A stretch of 64,000 nt of DNA from Gordius sp. MW1 (GCA_964036665.1 OZ038529.1:13338060-13402059); one strand, 5' to 3'. Numbered from the stretch's first letter, positions 1-12,176 are shown. Notes: generated by a model not told the origin, from the letters alone. Numbers and translations: made by a program.

Positions 1-39
1 GCAACTTGAGTGCTTAATTTTTCAAAAATGCACTATGCG

Positions 40-47
40 ATCATGAT
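40..47. other. 8-bp palindrome ATCATGAT in each monomer (example)
   Basis: A perfect palindrome lies between the hairpin and the conserved core. It is kept in most A, B, D, E, G and H monomers. In C and F monomers GCGATTATGATT replaces GCGATCATGATT, so it splits the monomers into two classes. No role can be assigned. Confidence 0.4.
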
Positions 48-121
48 TTTAAAGTAATACTTTTCTGATTCTGATAAATTTTTACTTGGGATCATAGAAA
101 CCACGTCTGAAAACGACAACT

Positions 122-134
122 TTCATCGGATGAA
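122..134. other. 13-bp near-palindrome in each monomer (example)
   Basis: TTCATC and GATGAA are perfect inverted arms around a single central G. Most monomers keep the site intact. Regional variants are CTATCGGATGAA (484 and 6260, for example), TTCATTGGATGAA (46190, for example) and TTCATCGGATGCAT in the 40-56 kb subfamily, where the right arm is lost. A dyad of this size is typical of a dimeric DNA-binding protein site, but no binding protein is known here and the role is inferred. Confidence 0.45.
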
Positions 135-214
135 TACGGTTCAAAGAAAAATATTTGAAAAATTTTGAGTTAAAAATATTTTTTTTTGATTCTATGTGAA
201 AGAGCATGAAAAAA

Positions 215-224
215 TATATAAAAG
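215..224 (+). promoter_or_regulatory. TATA-box-like TATATAAAAG in each monomer (example)
   Basis: TATATAAAAG matches the eukaryotic TATA-box consensus and lies in most monomers directly before AGCCAATTTGAGAATCC. It is altered to TATAGAAAAG in H-type monomers (for example near 5670, 8402, 16054, 20182, 21905 and 28794) and to TATATAAGAG near 34245 and 58305. A recurrent 18-bp deletion removes it completely. It could drive satellite transcription, or it could be a chance product of AT-rich sequence. No initiator element was identified. Confidence 0.25.
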
Positions 225-321
225 TAAGCCAATTTGAGAATCCTATTATCCTCGATTTACTTCCGAAAAGAGGTTTTAAGCTGCCAGAACTATTCATTTT
301 GACAAAAGACAACGTTTTATT

Positions 322-348
322 GTTGCGATTAGTTTGTTGTATCGCAAC
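322..348. other. Hairpin-forming inverted repeat in each monomer (example)
   Basis: GTTGCGAT (322-329) and ATCGCAAC (341-348) are perfect 8-bp inverted arms around an 11-base loop. The arms are present in nearly every monomer. One monomer class shortens the loop to 8 bases (for example 30945-30963 and 32983-33001). A TGT to TGC change next to the right arm, common after 30 kb, leaves both arms intact. A few monomers break one arm: GTTGGTAT near 16159 and 22012, GTATCTCAAC near 60123, 61472 and 62815, and TATCCCAAC near 62163. The structure could form in single-stranded DNA or RNA, or could be a protein site. Confidence 0.6.
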
Positions 349-1589
349 CTGAGTGCTGAATTTTTAAAAACTGCTCTATGCGATTATGATTTCAAAGTAA
401 TAGTTTTTAGATTCTGATAAATTTTTACTTGGGATCATAGAAACCACGTCTGAAAACGACAACTATCGGATGAATACGGTTCAAAGAAAAATATGTGAAA
501 AATTTTGAGGTAAAAATATTTATTTTTTTCGATTCTATGTGAAAGAGCGTAAAGAAATATATAAAAGTAAGCCAATCTGAGAATCCTATTATCCTCGATT
601 GACTTCCGCAAAGAGGTTTTAAGCTGCGAGAACTATCATTTTGACAAAAGACAATGTTTTATTGTTGCGATTAGTTTGTTGTATCGCAACGTGAGTGCTT
701 AATTTTTCAAAAATGCATTATGCGATCATGATTTCAAAGTAATAGTTCAGATTCTGATAAATTATTACTTGGGATCATAGAAACCACGTCTGAAAACGAC
801 AACTTTTTTCGGATGAATACGGTCCAAAGAAAAATATGTGAAAAGTTTTGAGGTAAAAATATTTATTTTTTTCGATTTTATGTGAAAGAGCGTAAAAAAA
901 TATATAAAAGTAAGCCAATTTGAGAATCCTATTATCCTCGATTGACTTCCGCAAAGAGGTTTTAAGCTGCGAGAACTATCATTTTGACAAAAGACAACGT
1001 TTTATTGTTGCGATTAGTTTGTTGTATCGCAACGTGAGTGCTGAATTTTTGAGAACTGCTCTATGCGATCATGATTTCAAAGTAATAGTTTTCAGATTCT
1101 GATAAATTATTACTTGGGATCATAGAAACCACGTCTGAAAACGACAACTTTCATCGGATGAATACGGTCCAAAGAAAAATATGTGAAAAATTTTGAGGTA
1201 AAAATATTTATTTTTCTCGATTCTATGTGAAAGAGCGTAAAAAAATATATAAAAGTAAGCCAATTTGATAATCCTATTATCCTCGATTGACTTCCGAAAA
1301 GAGGTTTTAAGCTGCGAGAACTATTCTTTTGACAAAAGACAACGTTTTATTGTTGCGATTAGTTTGTTGTATCGCAACGTGAGTGCTGAATTTTTGAAAA
1401 CTGCTCTATGCGATTATGATTTCAAAGTAATAGTATTAAGATTCTGATAAATTTTTACTTGGGATCATAGAAACCACGTCTGAAAACGACAACTTTCATC
1501 GGGTGAATACGGTTCAAAGAAAAATATGAGAAAAATTTTGAGGCAAAAATATTTATTTTTTTCAATTCTATGTGAAAGAGCATGAAAAA

Positions 1590-1591
1590 GT
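1590..1591 (+). other. 18-bp deletion junction removing the TATA-like box (first example)
   Basis: Where most monomers have GAAAAAATATATAAAAGTAA followed by GCCAATTTGAG, these have GAAAAAATTTGAG (here with one A to G change). The missing 18 bases include TATATAAAAG. The same junction appears near 2261, 4309, 7386, 10812, 11830, 12848, 29817, 59672 and 61364. At most early sites it is linked to a C-type partner carrying ATATGAGAAAAATTTTGAGG. At 59672 and 61364 it sits on a different background. Confidence 0.85.
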
Positions 1592-2721
1592 TTGAGAATC
1601 ATATTATCCTCGATTGACTTCCGAAAAGAGGTTTTAAGCTGCGAGATCTATCATTTTGACAAAAGACAACGTTTTATTGTTGCGATTAGTTTGTTGTATC
1701 GCAACGTGAGTGCTTAATTTTTCAAAAATGCACTATGCGATCATGATTTCAAAGTAATATTTTTCTGATTCTGATAAATTTTTACTTGGGATCATAGAAA
1801 CCACGTCTGAAAACGACAACTTTCATCGGATGAATACGGTTCAAAGAAAAATATGTGAAAAATTTTGAGGTAAAAATATTTATTTTTCTCGATTCTATGT
1901 GAAAGAGCATGAAAAAATATATAAAAGTAAGCCAATTTGAGAATCCTATTATCCTCGATTGACTTCCGAAAAGAGGTTTTAAGCTGCGAGAACTATCATT
2001 TTGACAAAAGACAACGTTTTATTGTTGCGATTAGTTTGTTGTATCGCAACGTGATGCTTAATTTTTGTAAATGGCTCTATGCGATCATGATTTCAAAGTA
2101 ATAGTTTTACGCTTCTGATAAATTTTTACTTGGGATCATAGAAACCACGTCTGAAAACGACAACTTTCATCGGATGAATACGGTTCAAAGAAAAATATGA
2201 GAAAAATTTTGAGGCAAAAATATTTATTTTTTTCAATTCTATGTGAAAGAGCATGAAAAAATTTGAGAATCCTATTATCCTCGATTGACTTCCGAAAAGA
2301 GGTTTTAAGCTGCGAGAACTATCATTTTGACAAAAGACAACGTTTTATTGTTGCGATTAGTTTGTTGTATCGCAACGTGAGTGCTTAATTTTTCAAAAAT
2401 GCACTATGCGATCATGATTTCAAAGTAATATTTTTCTGATTCTGATAAATTTTTACTTGGGATCATAGAAACCACGTCTGAAAACGACAACATTCATCGG
2501 ATGAATACGGTTCAAAGAAAAATATGTGAAAAATTTTGAGGTAAAAATATTTATTTTTTTCGATTCTATGTGAAAGAGCATGAAAAAATATATAAAAGTA
2601 AGCCAATTTGAGAATCCTATTATCCTCGATTGACTTCCGAAAAGAGGTTTTAAGCTGCGAGAACTATCATTTTGACAAAAGACAACGTTTTATTGTTGCG
2701 ATTAGTTTGTTGTATCGCAAC

Positions 2722-3480
2722 GTGATGCTTAATTTTTGTAAATGGCTCTATGCGATCATGATTTCAAAGTAATAGTTTTACGCTTCTGATAAATTTTTAC
2801 TTGGGATCATAGAAACCACGTCTGAAAATGACAACTTTCATCGGATGAATACGGTTCAAAGAAAAATATGTGAAAAATTTTGAGGTAAAAATATTTGTTT
2901 TTTTCGATTCTATGTGAAAGAGCATGAAAAAATATATAAAAGTAAGCCAATTTGAGAATCCTATTATCCTCGATTGACTTCCGAAAAGAGGTTTTAAGCT
3001 GCGAGAACTATCATTTTGACAAAAGACAACGTTTTATTGTTGCGATTAGTTTGTTGTATCGCAACGTGATGCTTAATTTTTGTAAATGGCTCTATGCGAT
3101 CATGATTTCAAAGTAATAGTTTTACGCTTCTGATAAATTTTTACTTGGGATCATAGAAACCACGTCTGAAAATGACAACTTTCATCGGATGAATACGGTT
3201 CAAAGAAAAATATGTGAAAAATTTTGAGGTAAAAATATTTGTTTTTTTCGATTCTATGTGAAAGAGCATGAAAAAATATATAAAAGTAAGCCAATTTGAG
3301 AATCCTATTATCCTCGATTGACTTCCGAAAAGAGGTTTTAAGCTGCGAGAACTATCATTTTGACAAAAGACAACGTTTTATTGTTGCGATTAGTTTGTTG
3401 TATCGCAACGTGATGCTTAATTTTTGAAAATGGCTCTATGCGATCATGATTTCAAAGTAATAGTTTTACGCTTCTGATAA
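2722..3480 (+). repeat. Local duplication of A-type monomers
   Basis: Two neighbouring A-type monomers (tail TTTTTGTAAATGGCTC...TTTTACGCTTC) share the otherwise rare change GTCTGAAAATGAC (about 2821 and 3164) and a TATTTGTTTTTTTCG tract. They are 343 bp apart, which points to a very recent single-monomer tandem duplication. Elsewhere in 2-5 kb, A and B monomers alternate. Confidence 0.7.
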
Positions 3481-5794
3481 ATTTTTACTTGGGATCATAG
3501 AAACCACGTCTGAAAACGACAACTTTCATCGGATGAATATGGTTCAAAGAAAAATATGTGAAAAATTTTGAGGTAAAAATATTTATTTTTTTCAATTCTA
3601 TGTGAAAGAGCATGAAAAAATATATAAAAGTAAGCCAATTTGAGAATCCTATTATCCTCGATTGACTTCCGAAAAGAGGTTTTAAGCTGCGAGAACTATC
3701 ATTTTGACAAAAGACAACGTTTTATTGTTGCGATTAGTTTGTTGTATCGCAACGTGAGTGCTTAATTTTTCAAAAATGCACTATGCGATCATGGTTTCAA
3801 AGTAATATTTTTCTGATTCTGATAAATTTTTACTTGGGATCATAGAAACCACGTCTGAAAACGACAACTTTCATCGGATGAATACGGTTCAAAGAAAAAT
3901 ATGTGAAAAATTTTGAGGTAAAAATATTTATTTTTCTCGATTCTATGTGAAAGAGCATGAAAAAGTATATAAAAGTAAGCCAATTTGAGAATCCTATTAT
4001 CCTCGATTGACTTCCGAAAAGAGGTTTTAAGCTGCGAGAACTATCATTTTGACAAAAGACAACGTTTTATTGTTGCGATTAGTTTGTTGTAGCGCAACGT
4101 GATGCTTAATTTTTGTAAATGGCTCTATGCGATCATGATTTCAAAGTAATAGTTTTACGCTTCTGATAAATTTTTACTTGGGATCATAGAAACCACGTCT
4201 GAAAACGACAACTTTCATCGGATGAATACGGTTCAAAGAAAAATATGAGAAAAATTTTGAGGCAAAAATATTTATTTTTTTCAATTCTATGTGAAAGAGC
4301 ATGAAAAAATTTGAGAATCCTATTATCCTCGATTGACTTCCGAAAAGAGGTTTTAAGCTGCGAGAACTATCATTTTGACAAAAGACAACGTTTTATTGTT
4401 GCGATTAGTTTGTTGTATCGCAACGTGAGTGCTTAATTTTTCAAAAATGCACTATGCGATCATGATTTCAAAGTAATATTTTTCTGATTCTGATAAATTT
4501 TTACTTGGGATCATAGAAACCACGTCTGAAAACGACAACTTTCATCGGATGAATACGGTTCAAAGAAAAATATGTGAAAATTTTGAGGTAAAAATATTTA
4601 TTTTTTTCGATTCTATGTGAAAGAGCATGAAAAAATATATAAAAGTAAGCCAATTTGAGAATCCTATTATCCTCGATTGACTTCCGAAAAGAGGTTTTAA
4701 GCTGCGAGAACTATCATTTTGACAAAAGACAACGTTTTATTGTTGCGATTAGTTTGTTGTATCGCAACGTGATGCTTAATTTTTGTAAATGGCTCTATGC
4801 GATCATGATTTTAAAGTAATAGTTTTCAGCTTCTGATAAATTTTTACTTGGGATCATAGAAACCACGTCTGAAAACGACAACTTTCATCGGATGAATATG
4901 GTTCAAAGAAAAATATGTGAAAAATTTTGAGGTAAAAATATTTATTTTTTTCAATTCTATGTGAAAGAGCATGAAAAAATATATAAAAGTAAGCCAATTT
5001 GAGAATCCTATTATCCTCGATTGACTTCCGAAAAGAGGTTTTAAGCTGCGAGAACTATCATTTTGACAAAAGACAACGTTTTATTGTTGCGATTAGTTTG
5101 TTGTATCGCAACGTGAGTGCTTAATTTTAAAAATGCACTATGCGATCATGATTTCAAAGTAATATTTTTCTGATTCTGATAAATTTTTACTTGGGATCAT
5201 AGAAACCACGTCTGAAAACGACAACTTTCATCGGATGAATACGGTTCAAAGAAAAACATGTGAAAAATTTTGAGGTAAAAATATTTATTTTTTTCGATTC
5301 TATGTGAAAGAGCATAAAAAAATATATAAAAGTAAGCCAATTTGAGAATCTTATTATCCTCGATTGACTTCCGAAAAGAGGTTTTAAGCTGCGAGAACTA
5401 TCATTTTGACAAAAGACAACGTTTTATTGTTGCGATTAGTTTGTTGTATCGCAACGTGATGCTTAATTTTTGAAAATGGCTCTATGCGATCATGATTTCA
5501 AAGTAATAGTTTTCAGCTTTTGATAAATTTTTACTTGGGATCATAGAAACCACGTCTGAAAACGACAACTTTCATCGGATGAATACGGTTCAAAGAAAAA
5601 TATGTGAAAAATTTTGAGGTAAAAATATTTATTTTTTTCAATTCTATGTGAAAGAGCATAAAAAAATATAGAAAAGTAAGCCAATTTGAGAATCCTATTA
5701 TCCTCGATTGACTTCCGAAAAGAGGTTTTAAGCTGCGAGAACTATCATTTTGACAAAAGACAACGTTTTATTGTTGCGATTAGTTTGTTGTATC

Positions 5795-7496
5795 GCAACT
5801 TGAGTGCTTAATTTTTCAAAAATGCACTATGCGATCATGATTTCAAAGTAATACTTTTCTGATTCTGATAAATTTTTACTTGGGATCATAGAAACCACGT
5901 CTGAAAACGACAACTTTCATCGGATGAATACGGTTCAAAGAAAAATATGTGAAAAATTTTGAGTTAAAAATATTTTTTTTTTGATTCTATGTGAAAGAGC
6001 ATGAAAAAATATATAAAAGTAAGCCAATTTGAGAATCCTATTATCCTCGATTTACTTCCGAAAAGAGGTTTTAAGCTGCCAGAACTATTCATTTTGACAA
6101 AAGACAACGTTTTATTGTTGCGATTAGTTTGTTGTATCGCAACCTGAGTGCTGAATTTTTAAAAACTGCTCTATGCGATTATGATTTCAAAGTAATAGTT
6201 TTTAGATTCTGATAAATTTTTACTTGGGATCATAGAAACCACGTCTGAAAACGACAACTATCGGATGAATACGGTTCAAAGAAAAATATGTGAAAAATTT
6301 TGAGGTAAAAATATTTATTTTATTCGATTCTATGTGAAAGAGCGTAAAAAAATATATAAAAGTAAGCCAATCTGAGAATCCTATTATCCTCGATTGACTT
6401 CCGCAAAGAGGTTTTAAGCTGCGAGAACTATCATTTTGACAAAAGACAACGTTTTATTGTTGCGATTAGTTTGTTGTATCGCAACGTGAGTGCTTAATTT
6501 TTCAAAAATGCATTATGCGATCATGATTTCAAAGTAATAGTTCAGATTCTGATAAATTATTACTTGGGATCATAGAAACCACGTCTGAAAACGACAACTT
6601 TCATCGGATGAATACGGTCCAAAGAAAAATATGTGAAAAATTTTGAGGTAAAAATATTTATTTTTTTCGATTTTATGTGAAAGAGCGTAAAAAAATATAT
6701 AAAAGTAAGCCAATTTGAGAATCCTATTATCCTCGATTGACTTCCGCAAAGAGGTTTTAAGCTGCGAGAACTATCATTTTGACAAAAGACAACGTTTTAT
6801 TGTTGCGATTAGTTTGTTGTATCGCAACGTGAGTGCTGAATTTTTGAAAACTGCTCTATGCGATCATGATTTCAAAGTAATAGTTTTCAGATTCTGATAA
6901 ATTATTACTTGGGATCATAGAAACCACGTCTGAAAACGACAACTTTCATCGGATGAATACGGTCCAAAGAAAAATATGTGAAAAATTTTGAGGTAAAAAT
7001 ATTTATTTTTCTCGATTCTATGTGAAAGAGCGTAAAAAAATATATAAAAGTAAGCCAATTTGAGAATCCTATTATCCTCGATTGACTTCCGAAAAGAGGT
7101 TTTAAGCTGCGAGAACTATTCATTTTGACAAAAGACAACGTTTTATTGTTGCGATTAGTTTGTTGTATCGCAACGTGAGTGCTGAATTTTTGAAAACTGC
7201 TCTATGCGATTATGATTTCAAAGTAATAGTATTAAGATTCTGATAAATTTTTACTTGGGATCATAGAAACCACGTCTGAAAACGACAACTTTCATCGGAT
7301 GAATACGGTTCAAAGAAAAATATGAGAAAAATTTTGAGGCAAAAATATTTATTTTTTTCAATTCTATGTGAAAGAGCATGAAAAAATTTGAGAATCCTAT
7401 TATCCTCGATTGACTTCCGAAAAGAGGTTTTAAGCTGCGAGAACTATCATTTTGACAAAAGACAACGTTTTATTGTTGCGATTAGTTTGTTGTATC
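5795..7496 (+). repeat. Five-monomer block E-F-G-D-C, copy 2
   Basis: The order of diagnostic monomers is the same as at 1-1700, at an offset of about 5795 bp, and copies are close to identical (for example both carry the short ACAACTATCGGATG variant in the F monomer). The C unit again has the 18-bp deletion, near 7386. The block is followed by B, A and H and then by another E at 8530, so an eight-monomer E-F-G-D-C-B-A-H unit of 2735 bp can be defined here. Confidence 0.85.
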
Positions 7497-8529
7497 GCAA
7501 CGTGAGTGCTTAATTTTTCAAAAATGCACTATGCGATCATGATTTCAAAGTAATATTTTTCTGATTCTGATAAATTTTTACTTGGGATCATAGAAACCAC
7601 GTCTGAAAACGACAACTTTCATCGGATGAATACGGTTCAAAGAAAAATATGTGAAAAATTTTGAGGTAAAAATATTTATTTTTTTCGATTCTATGTGAAA
7701 GAGCATGAAAAAATATATAAAAGTAAGCCAATTTGAGAATCCTATTATCCTCGATTGACTTCCGAAAAGAGGTTTTAAGCTGCGAGAACTATCATTTTGA
7801 CAAAAGACAACGTTTTATTGTTGCGATTAGTTTGTTGTATCGCAACGTGATGCTTAATTTTTGTAAATGGCTCTATGCGATCATGATTTAAAAGTAATAG
7901 TTTTACGCTTCTGATAAATTTTTACTTGGGATCATAGAAACCACGTCTGAAAACGACAACTTTCATCGGATGAATACGGTTCAAAGAAAAATATGTGAAA
8001 AATTTTGAGGTAAAAATATTTGTTTTTTTCGATTCTATGTGAAAGAGCATGAAAAAATATATAAAAGTAAGCCAATTTGAGAATCCTATTATCCTCGATT
8101 GACTTCCGAAAAGAGGTTTTAAGCTGCGAGATCTATCATTTTGACAAAAGACAACGTTTTATTGTTGCGATTAGTTTGTTGTATCGCAACGTGATGCTTA
8201 ATTTTTGAAAATGGCTCTATGCGATCATGATTTCAAAGTAATAGTTTTCAGCTTCTGATAAATTTTTACTTGGGATCATAGAAACCACGTCTGAAAACGA
8301 CAACTTTCATCGGATGAATACGGTTCAAAGAAAAATATGTGAAAAATTTTGAAATAAAAATATTTATTTTTTTCAATTCTATGTGAAAGAGCATAAAAAA
8401 ATATAGAAAAGTAAGCCAATTTGAGAATCCTATTATCCTCGATTGACTTCCGAAACGAGGTTTTAAGCTGCGAGAACTATCATTTTGACAAAAGACAACG
8501 TTTTATTGTTGCGATTAGTTTGTTGTATC

Positions 8530-9215
8530 GCAACTTGAGTGCTTAATTTTTCAAAAATGCACTATGCGATCATGATTTCAAAGTAATACTTTTCTGATTC
8601 TGATAAATTTTTACTTGGGATCATAGAAACCACGTCTGAAAACGACAACTTTCATCGGATGAATACGGTTCAAAGAAAAATATGTGAAAAATTTTGAGTT
8701 AAAAATATTTTTTTTTTGATTCTATGTGAAAGAGCATGAAAAAATATATAAAAGTAAGCCAATTTGAGAATCCTATTATCCTCGATTTACTTCCGAAAAG
8801 AGGTTTTAAGCTGCCAGAACTATTCATTTTGACAAAAGACAACGTTTTATTGTTGCGATTAGTTTGTTGTATCGCAACCTGAGTGCTGAATTTTTAAAAA
8901 CTGCTCTATGCGATTATGATTTCAAAGTAATAGTTTTTAGATTCTGATAAATTTTTACTTGGGATCATAGAAACCACGTCTGAAAACGACAACTATCGGA
9001 TGAATACGGTTCAAAGAAAAATATGTGAAAAATTTTGAGGTAAAATTTTTTATTTTTTTCAATTCTATGTGAAAGAGCATGAAAAAATATATAAAAGTAA
9101 GCCAATTTGAGAATCCTATTATCCTCGATTGACTTCCGAAAAGAGGTTTTAAGCTGCGAGAACTATCATTTTGACAAAAGACAACGTTTTATTGTTGCGA
9201 TTAGTTTGTTGTATC
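8530..9215 (+). repeat. Partial block E-F (block cut after F)
   Basis: E and F monomers occur in order, but the next monomer is B rather than G. In the F monomer the tract after TTTTGAGGTAAAA changes to TTTTTTATTTTTTTCAATTC near 9045 where copies 1 and 2 continue with ATATTTATTTTTTTCGATTC. The break is most simply an unequal crossover joining an F unit to a B unit. Confidence 0.7.
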
Positions 9216-10140
9216 GCAACGTGAGTGCTTAATTTTTTAAAAATGCACTATGCGATCATGATTTCAAAGAAATATTTTTCTGATTCTGATAAATTTTTAC
9301 TTGGGATCATAGAAACCACGTCTGAAAACGACAACTTTCATCGGATGAATACGGTTCAAAGAAAAATATGTGAAAAATTTTGAGGTAAAAATATTTATTT
9401 TTTTCAATTCTATGTGAAAGAGCATGAAAAAATATATAAAAGTAAGCCAATTTGAGAATCCTATTATCCTCGATTGACTTCCGAAAAGAGGTTTTAAGCT
9501 GCGAGAACTATCATTTTGACAAAAGACAACGTTTTATTGTTGCGATTACTTTGTTGTATCGCAACGTGATGCTTAATTTTTGAAAATGGCTCTATGCGAT
9601 CATGATTTCAAAGTAATAGTTTTACGCTTCTGATAAATTTTTACTTGGGATCATAGAAACCACGTCTGAAAACGACAACTTTCATCGGATGAATACGGTT
9701 CAAAGAAAAATATGTGAAAAATTTTGAGGTAAAAATATTTATTTTTTTCAATTCTATGTGAAAGAGCATAAAAAAATATATAAAAGTAAGCCAATTTGAG
9801 AATCCTATTATAATCGATTGACTTCCGAAAAGAGGTTTTAAGCTGCGAGAACTATCATTTTGACAAAAGACAACGTTTTATTGTTGCGATTAGTTTGTTG
9901 TATCGCAACGTGAGTGCTTAATTTTTCAAAAATGCACTATGCGATCATGATTTCAAAGTTATATTTTTCTGATTCTGATAAATTTTTACTTGGGATCATA
10001 GAAACCACGTCTGAAAACGACAACTTTCATCGGATGAATACGGTTCAAAGAAAAACATGTGAAAAATTTTGAGGTAAAAATATTTATTTTTTTCGATTCT
10101 ATGTGAAAGAGCGTAAAAAAATATATAAAAGTAAGCCAAT

Positions 10141-11158
10141 TTGAGAATCCTATTATCCTCGATTGACTTCCGCAAAGAGGTTTTAAGCTGCGAGAACTAT
10201 CATTTTGACAAAAGACAACGTTTTATTGTTGCGATTAGTTTGTTGTATCGCAACGTGAGTGCTGAATTTTTGAAAACTGCTCTATGCGATCATGATTTCA
10301 AAGTAATAGTTTTCAGATTCTGATAAATTATTACTTGGGATCATAGAAACCACGTCTGAAAACGACAACTTTCATCGGATGAATACGGTCCAAAGAAAAA
10401 TATGTGAAAAATTTTGAGGTAAAAATATTTATTTTTCTCGATTCTATGTGAAAGAGCGTAAAAAAATATATAAAAGTAAGCCAATTTGAGAATCCTATTA
10501 TCCTCGATTGACTTCCGAAAAGAGGTTTTAAGCTGCGAGAACTATTCATTTTGACAAAAGACAACGTTTTATTGTTGCGATTAGTTTGTTGTATCGCAAC
10601 GTGAGTGCTGAATTTTTGAAAACTGCTCTATGCGATTATGATTTCAAAGTAATAGTATTAAGATTCTGATAAATTTTTACTTGGGATCATAGAAACCACG
10701 TCTGAAAACGACAACTTTCATCGGATGAATACGGTTCAAAGAAAAATATGAGAAAAATTTTGAGGCAAAAATATTTATTTTTTTCAATTCTATGTGAAAG
10801 AGCATGAAAAAATTTGAGAATCCTATTATCCTCGATTGACTTCCGAAAAGAGGTTTTAAGCTGCGAGAACTATCATTTTGACAAAAGACAACGTTTTATT
10901 GTTGCGATTAGTTTGTTGTATCGCAACGTGAGTGCTTAATTTTTCAAAAATGCACTATGCGATCATGATTTCAAAGTAAAATTTTTCTGATTCTGATAAA
11001 TTTTTACTTGGGATCATAGAAACCACGTCTGAAAACGACAACTTTCATCGGATGAATACGGTTCAAAGAAAAATATGTGAAAAATTTTGAGGTAAAAATA
11101 TTTATTTTTTTCGATTCTATGTGAAAGAGCATGAAAAAATATATAAAAGTAAGCCAAT
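10141..11158 (+). repeat. 1018-bp three-monomer higher-order repeat, copy 1
   Basis: This is a trimer of D, C and B monomers (345 + 345 + 328 bp). The period is exactly 1018 bp: the same TTTGAGAATCC box starts at 10141, 11159, 12177 and 13195. The short third monomer carries the 18-bp TATA-box deletion (near 10812). Copy 1 differs from the others in having CGCAAAGAGG and the GTGAGTGCTG tail in its D monomer. Confidence 0.9.
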
Positions 11159-12176
11159 TTGAGAATCCTATTATCCTCGATTGACTTCCGAAAAGAGGTT
11201 TTAAGCTGCGAGAATTATCATTTTGAAAAAAGACAACGTTTTATTGTTGCGATTAGTTTGTTGTATCGCAACTTGAGTGCTGAATTTTTGAAAACTGCTC
11301 TATGCGATCATGATTTCAAAGTAATAGTTTTCAGATTCTGATAAATTATTACTTGGGATCATAGAAACCACGTCTGAAAACGACAACTTTCATCGGATGA
11401 ATACGGTCCAAAGAAAAATATGTGAAAAATTTTGAGGTAAAAATATTTATTTTTCTCGATTCTATGTGAAAGAGCGTAAAAAAATATATAAAAGTAAGCC
11501 AATTTGAGAATCCTATTATCCTCGATTGACTTCCGAAAAGAGGTTTTAAGATGCGAGAACTATTCATTTTGACAAAAGACAACGTTTTATTGTTGCGATT
11601 AGTTTGTTGTATCGCAACGTGAGTGCTGAATTTTTGAAAACTGCTCTATGCGATTATGATTTCAAAGTAATAGTATTAAGATTCTGATAAATTTTTACTT
11701 GGGATCATAGAAACCACGTCTGAAAACGACAACTTTCATCGGATGAATACGGTTCAAAGAAAAATATGAGAAAAATTTTGAGGGAAAAATATTTATTTTT
11801 TTCAATTCTATGTGAAAGAGCATGAAAAAATTTGAGAATCCTATTATCCTCGATTGACTTCCGAAAAGAGGTTTTAAGCTGCGAGAACTATCATTTTGAC
11901 AAAAGACAACGTTTTATTGTTGCGATTAGTTTGTTGTATCGCAACGTGAGTGCTTAATTTTTCAAAAATGCACTATGCGATCATGATTTCAAAGTAATAT
12001 TTTTCTGATTCTGATAAATTTTTACTTGGGATCATAGAAACCACGTCTGAAAACGACAACTTTCATCGGATGAATACGGTTCAAAGAAAAATATGTGAAA
12101 AATTTTGAGGTAAAAATATTTATTTTTTTCGATTCTATGTGAAAGAGCATGAAAAAATATATAAAAGTAAGCCAAT
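11159..12176 (+). repeat. 1018-bp three-monomer higher-order repeat, copy 2
   Basis: This copy is nearly identical to copy 3. Both have a D monomer with GAGAATTATCATTTTGA and the TTGAGTGCTG tail, and both have TTTTGAGGGAAAAATA in the C monomer. Private changes include TTTTGAAAAAAGAC (about 11221) and TTTTAAGATGCGAG (about 11545). The shared changes mean copies 2 and 3 come from one recent duplication of the trimer. Confidence 0.9.

Larger units (their letters stand above)
84..426 (+). repeat. Representative satellite monomer (343 bp)
   Basis: One monomer is marked as a guide to the internal layout. In order it contains the core ACTTGGGATCATAG (84), the near-palindrome TTCATCGGATGAA (122-134), a run of A and T tracts (about 150-190), a TATA-like TATATAAAAG (215-224), the box CTATTATCCTCGATT (about 242), GAGGTTTTAAGCTG (about 270) and a hairpin with 8-bp arms (322-348). 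The rest is AT-rich spacer, and the next core begins at 427. A length near 344 bp would fit two nucleosome repeats, but no clear two-fold internal repeat is visible, so this is not evidently a dimer of a shorter unit. Confidence 0.9.
1..1700 (+). repeat. Five-monomer block E-F-G-D-C, copy 1
   Basis: Five monomers in fixed order are recognised by their diagnostic tails: E (CAACTTGAGTGC...ACTTTTCTG), F (CAACCTGAGTGC...TTTTTAGATT), G (AATAGTTCAGATT), D (GTTTTCAGATT) and C (GTATTAAGATT). Monomer starts at the GCAAC box are 1, 344, 686, 1029 and 1374. The C unit is 327 bp because of an 18-bp deletion near 1590. The block recurs at 5795, 16180 and 22031. Confidence 0.85.

Noticed and set aside
200..240. 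Telomeric repeat tracts
   Set aside because: No tandem TTAGG, TTAGGG or similar runs occur anywhere in the window. The A- and T-rich tracts are part of the satellite monomer.
84..426. CENP-B box in the monomer
   Set aside because: No stretch fits the core pattern TTCGNNNNANNCGGG. TTCGATTCTATG and ATCGGATGAATACGG share only a few bases with it.
84..426. Monomer as a dimer of two 172-bp halves
   Set aside because: Comparing the first and second halves by eye gives only short A/T-rich matches, with no consistent alignment.
920..1102. Recurring 60-codon open frame on the + strand (many copies, for example 920, 6715, 10141, 24674)
   Set aside because: It begins with TTG, not ATG, is copied simply because the monomer is copied, is broken by indels in most monomers, and has no promoter or partner sequence. 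It is a by-product of the repeat, not a gene family.
6905..7138. Recurring 65-96-codon open frames on the - strand (for example 6905-7138, 35830-36120, 50277-50474)
   Set aside because: Most have no ATG at their first codon, their length depends on chance loss of stops in each monomer, and no domain is recognisable. The longest (96 codons, 35830-36120) results from one monomer's substitutions.
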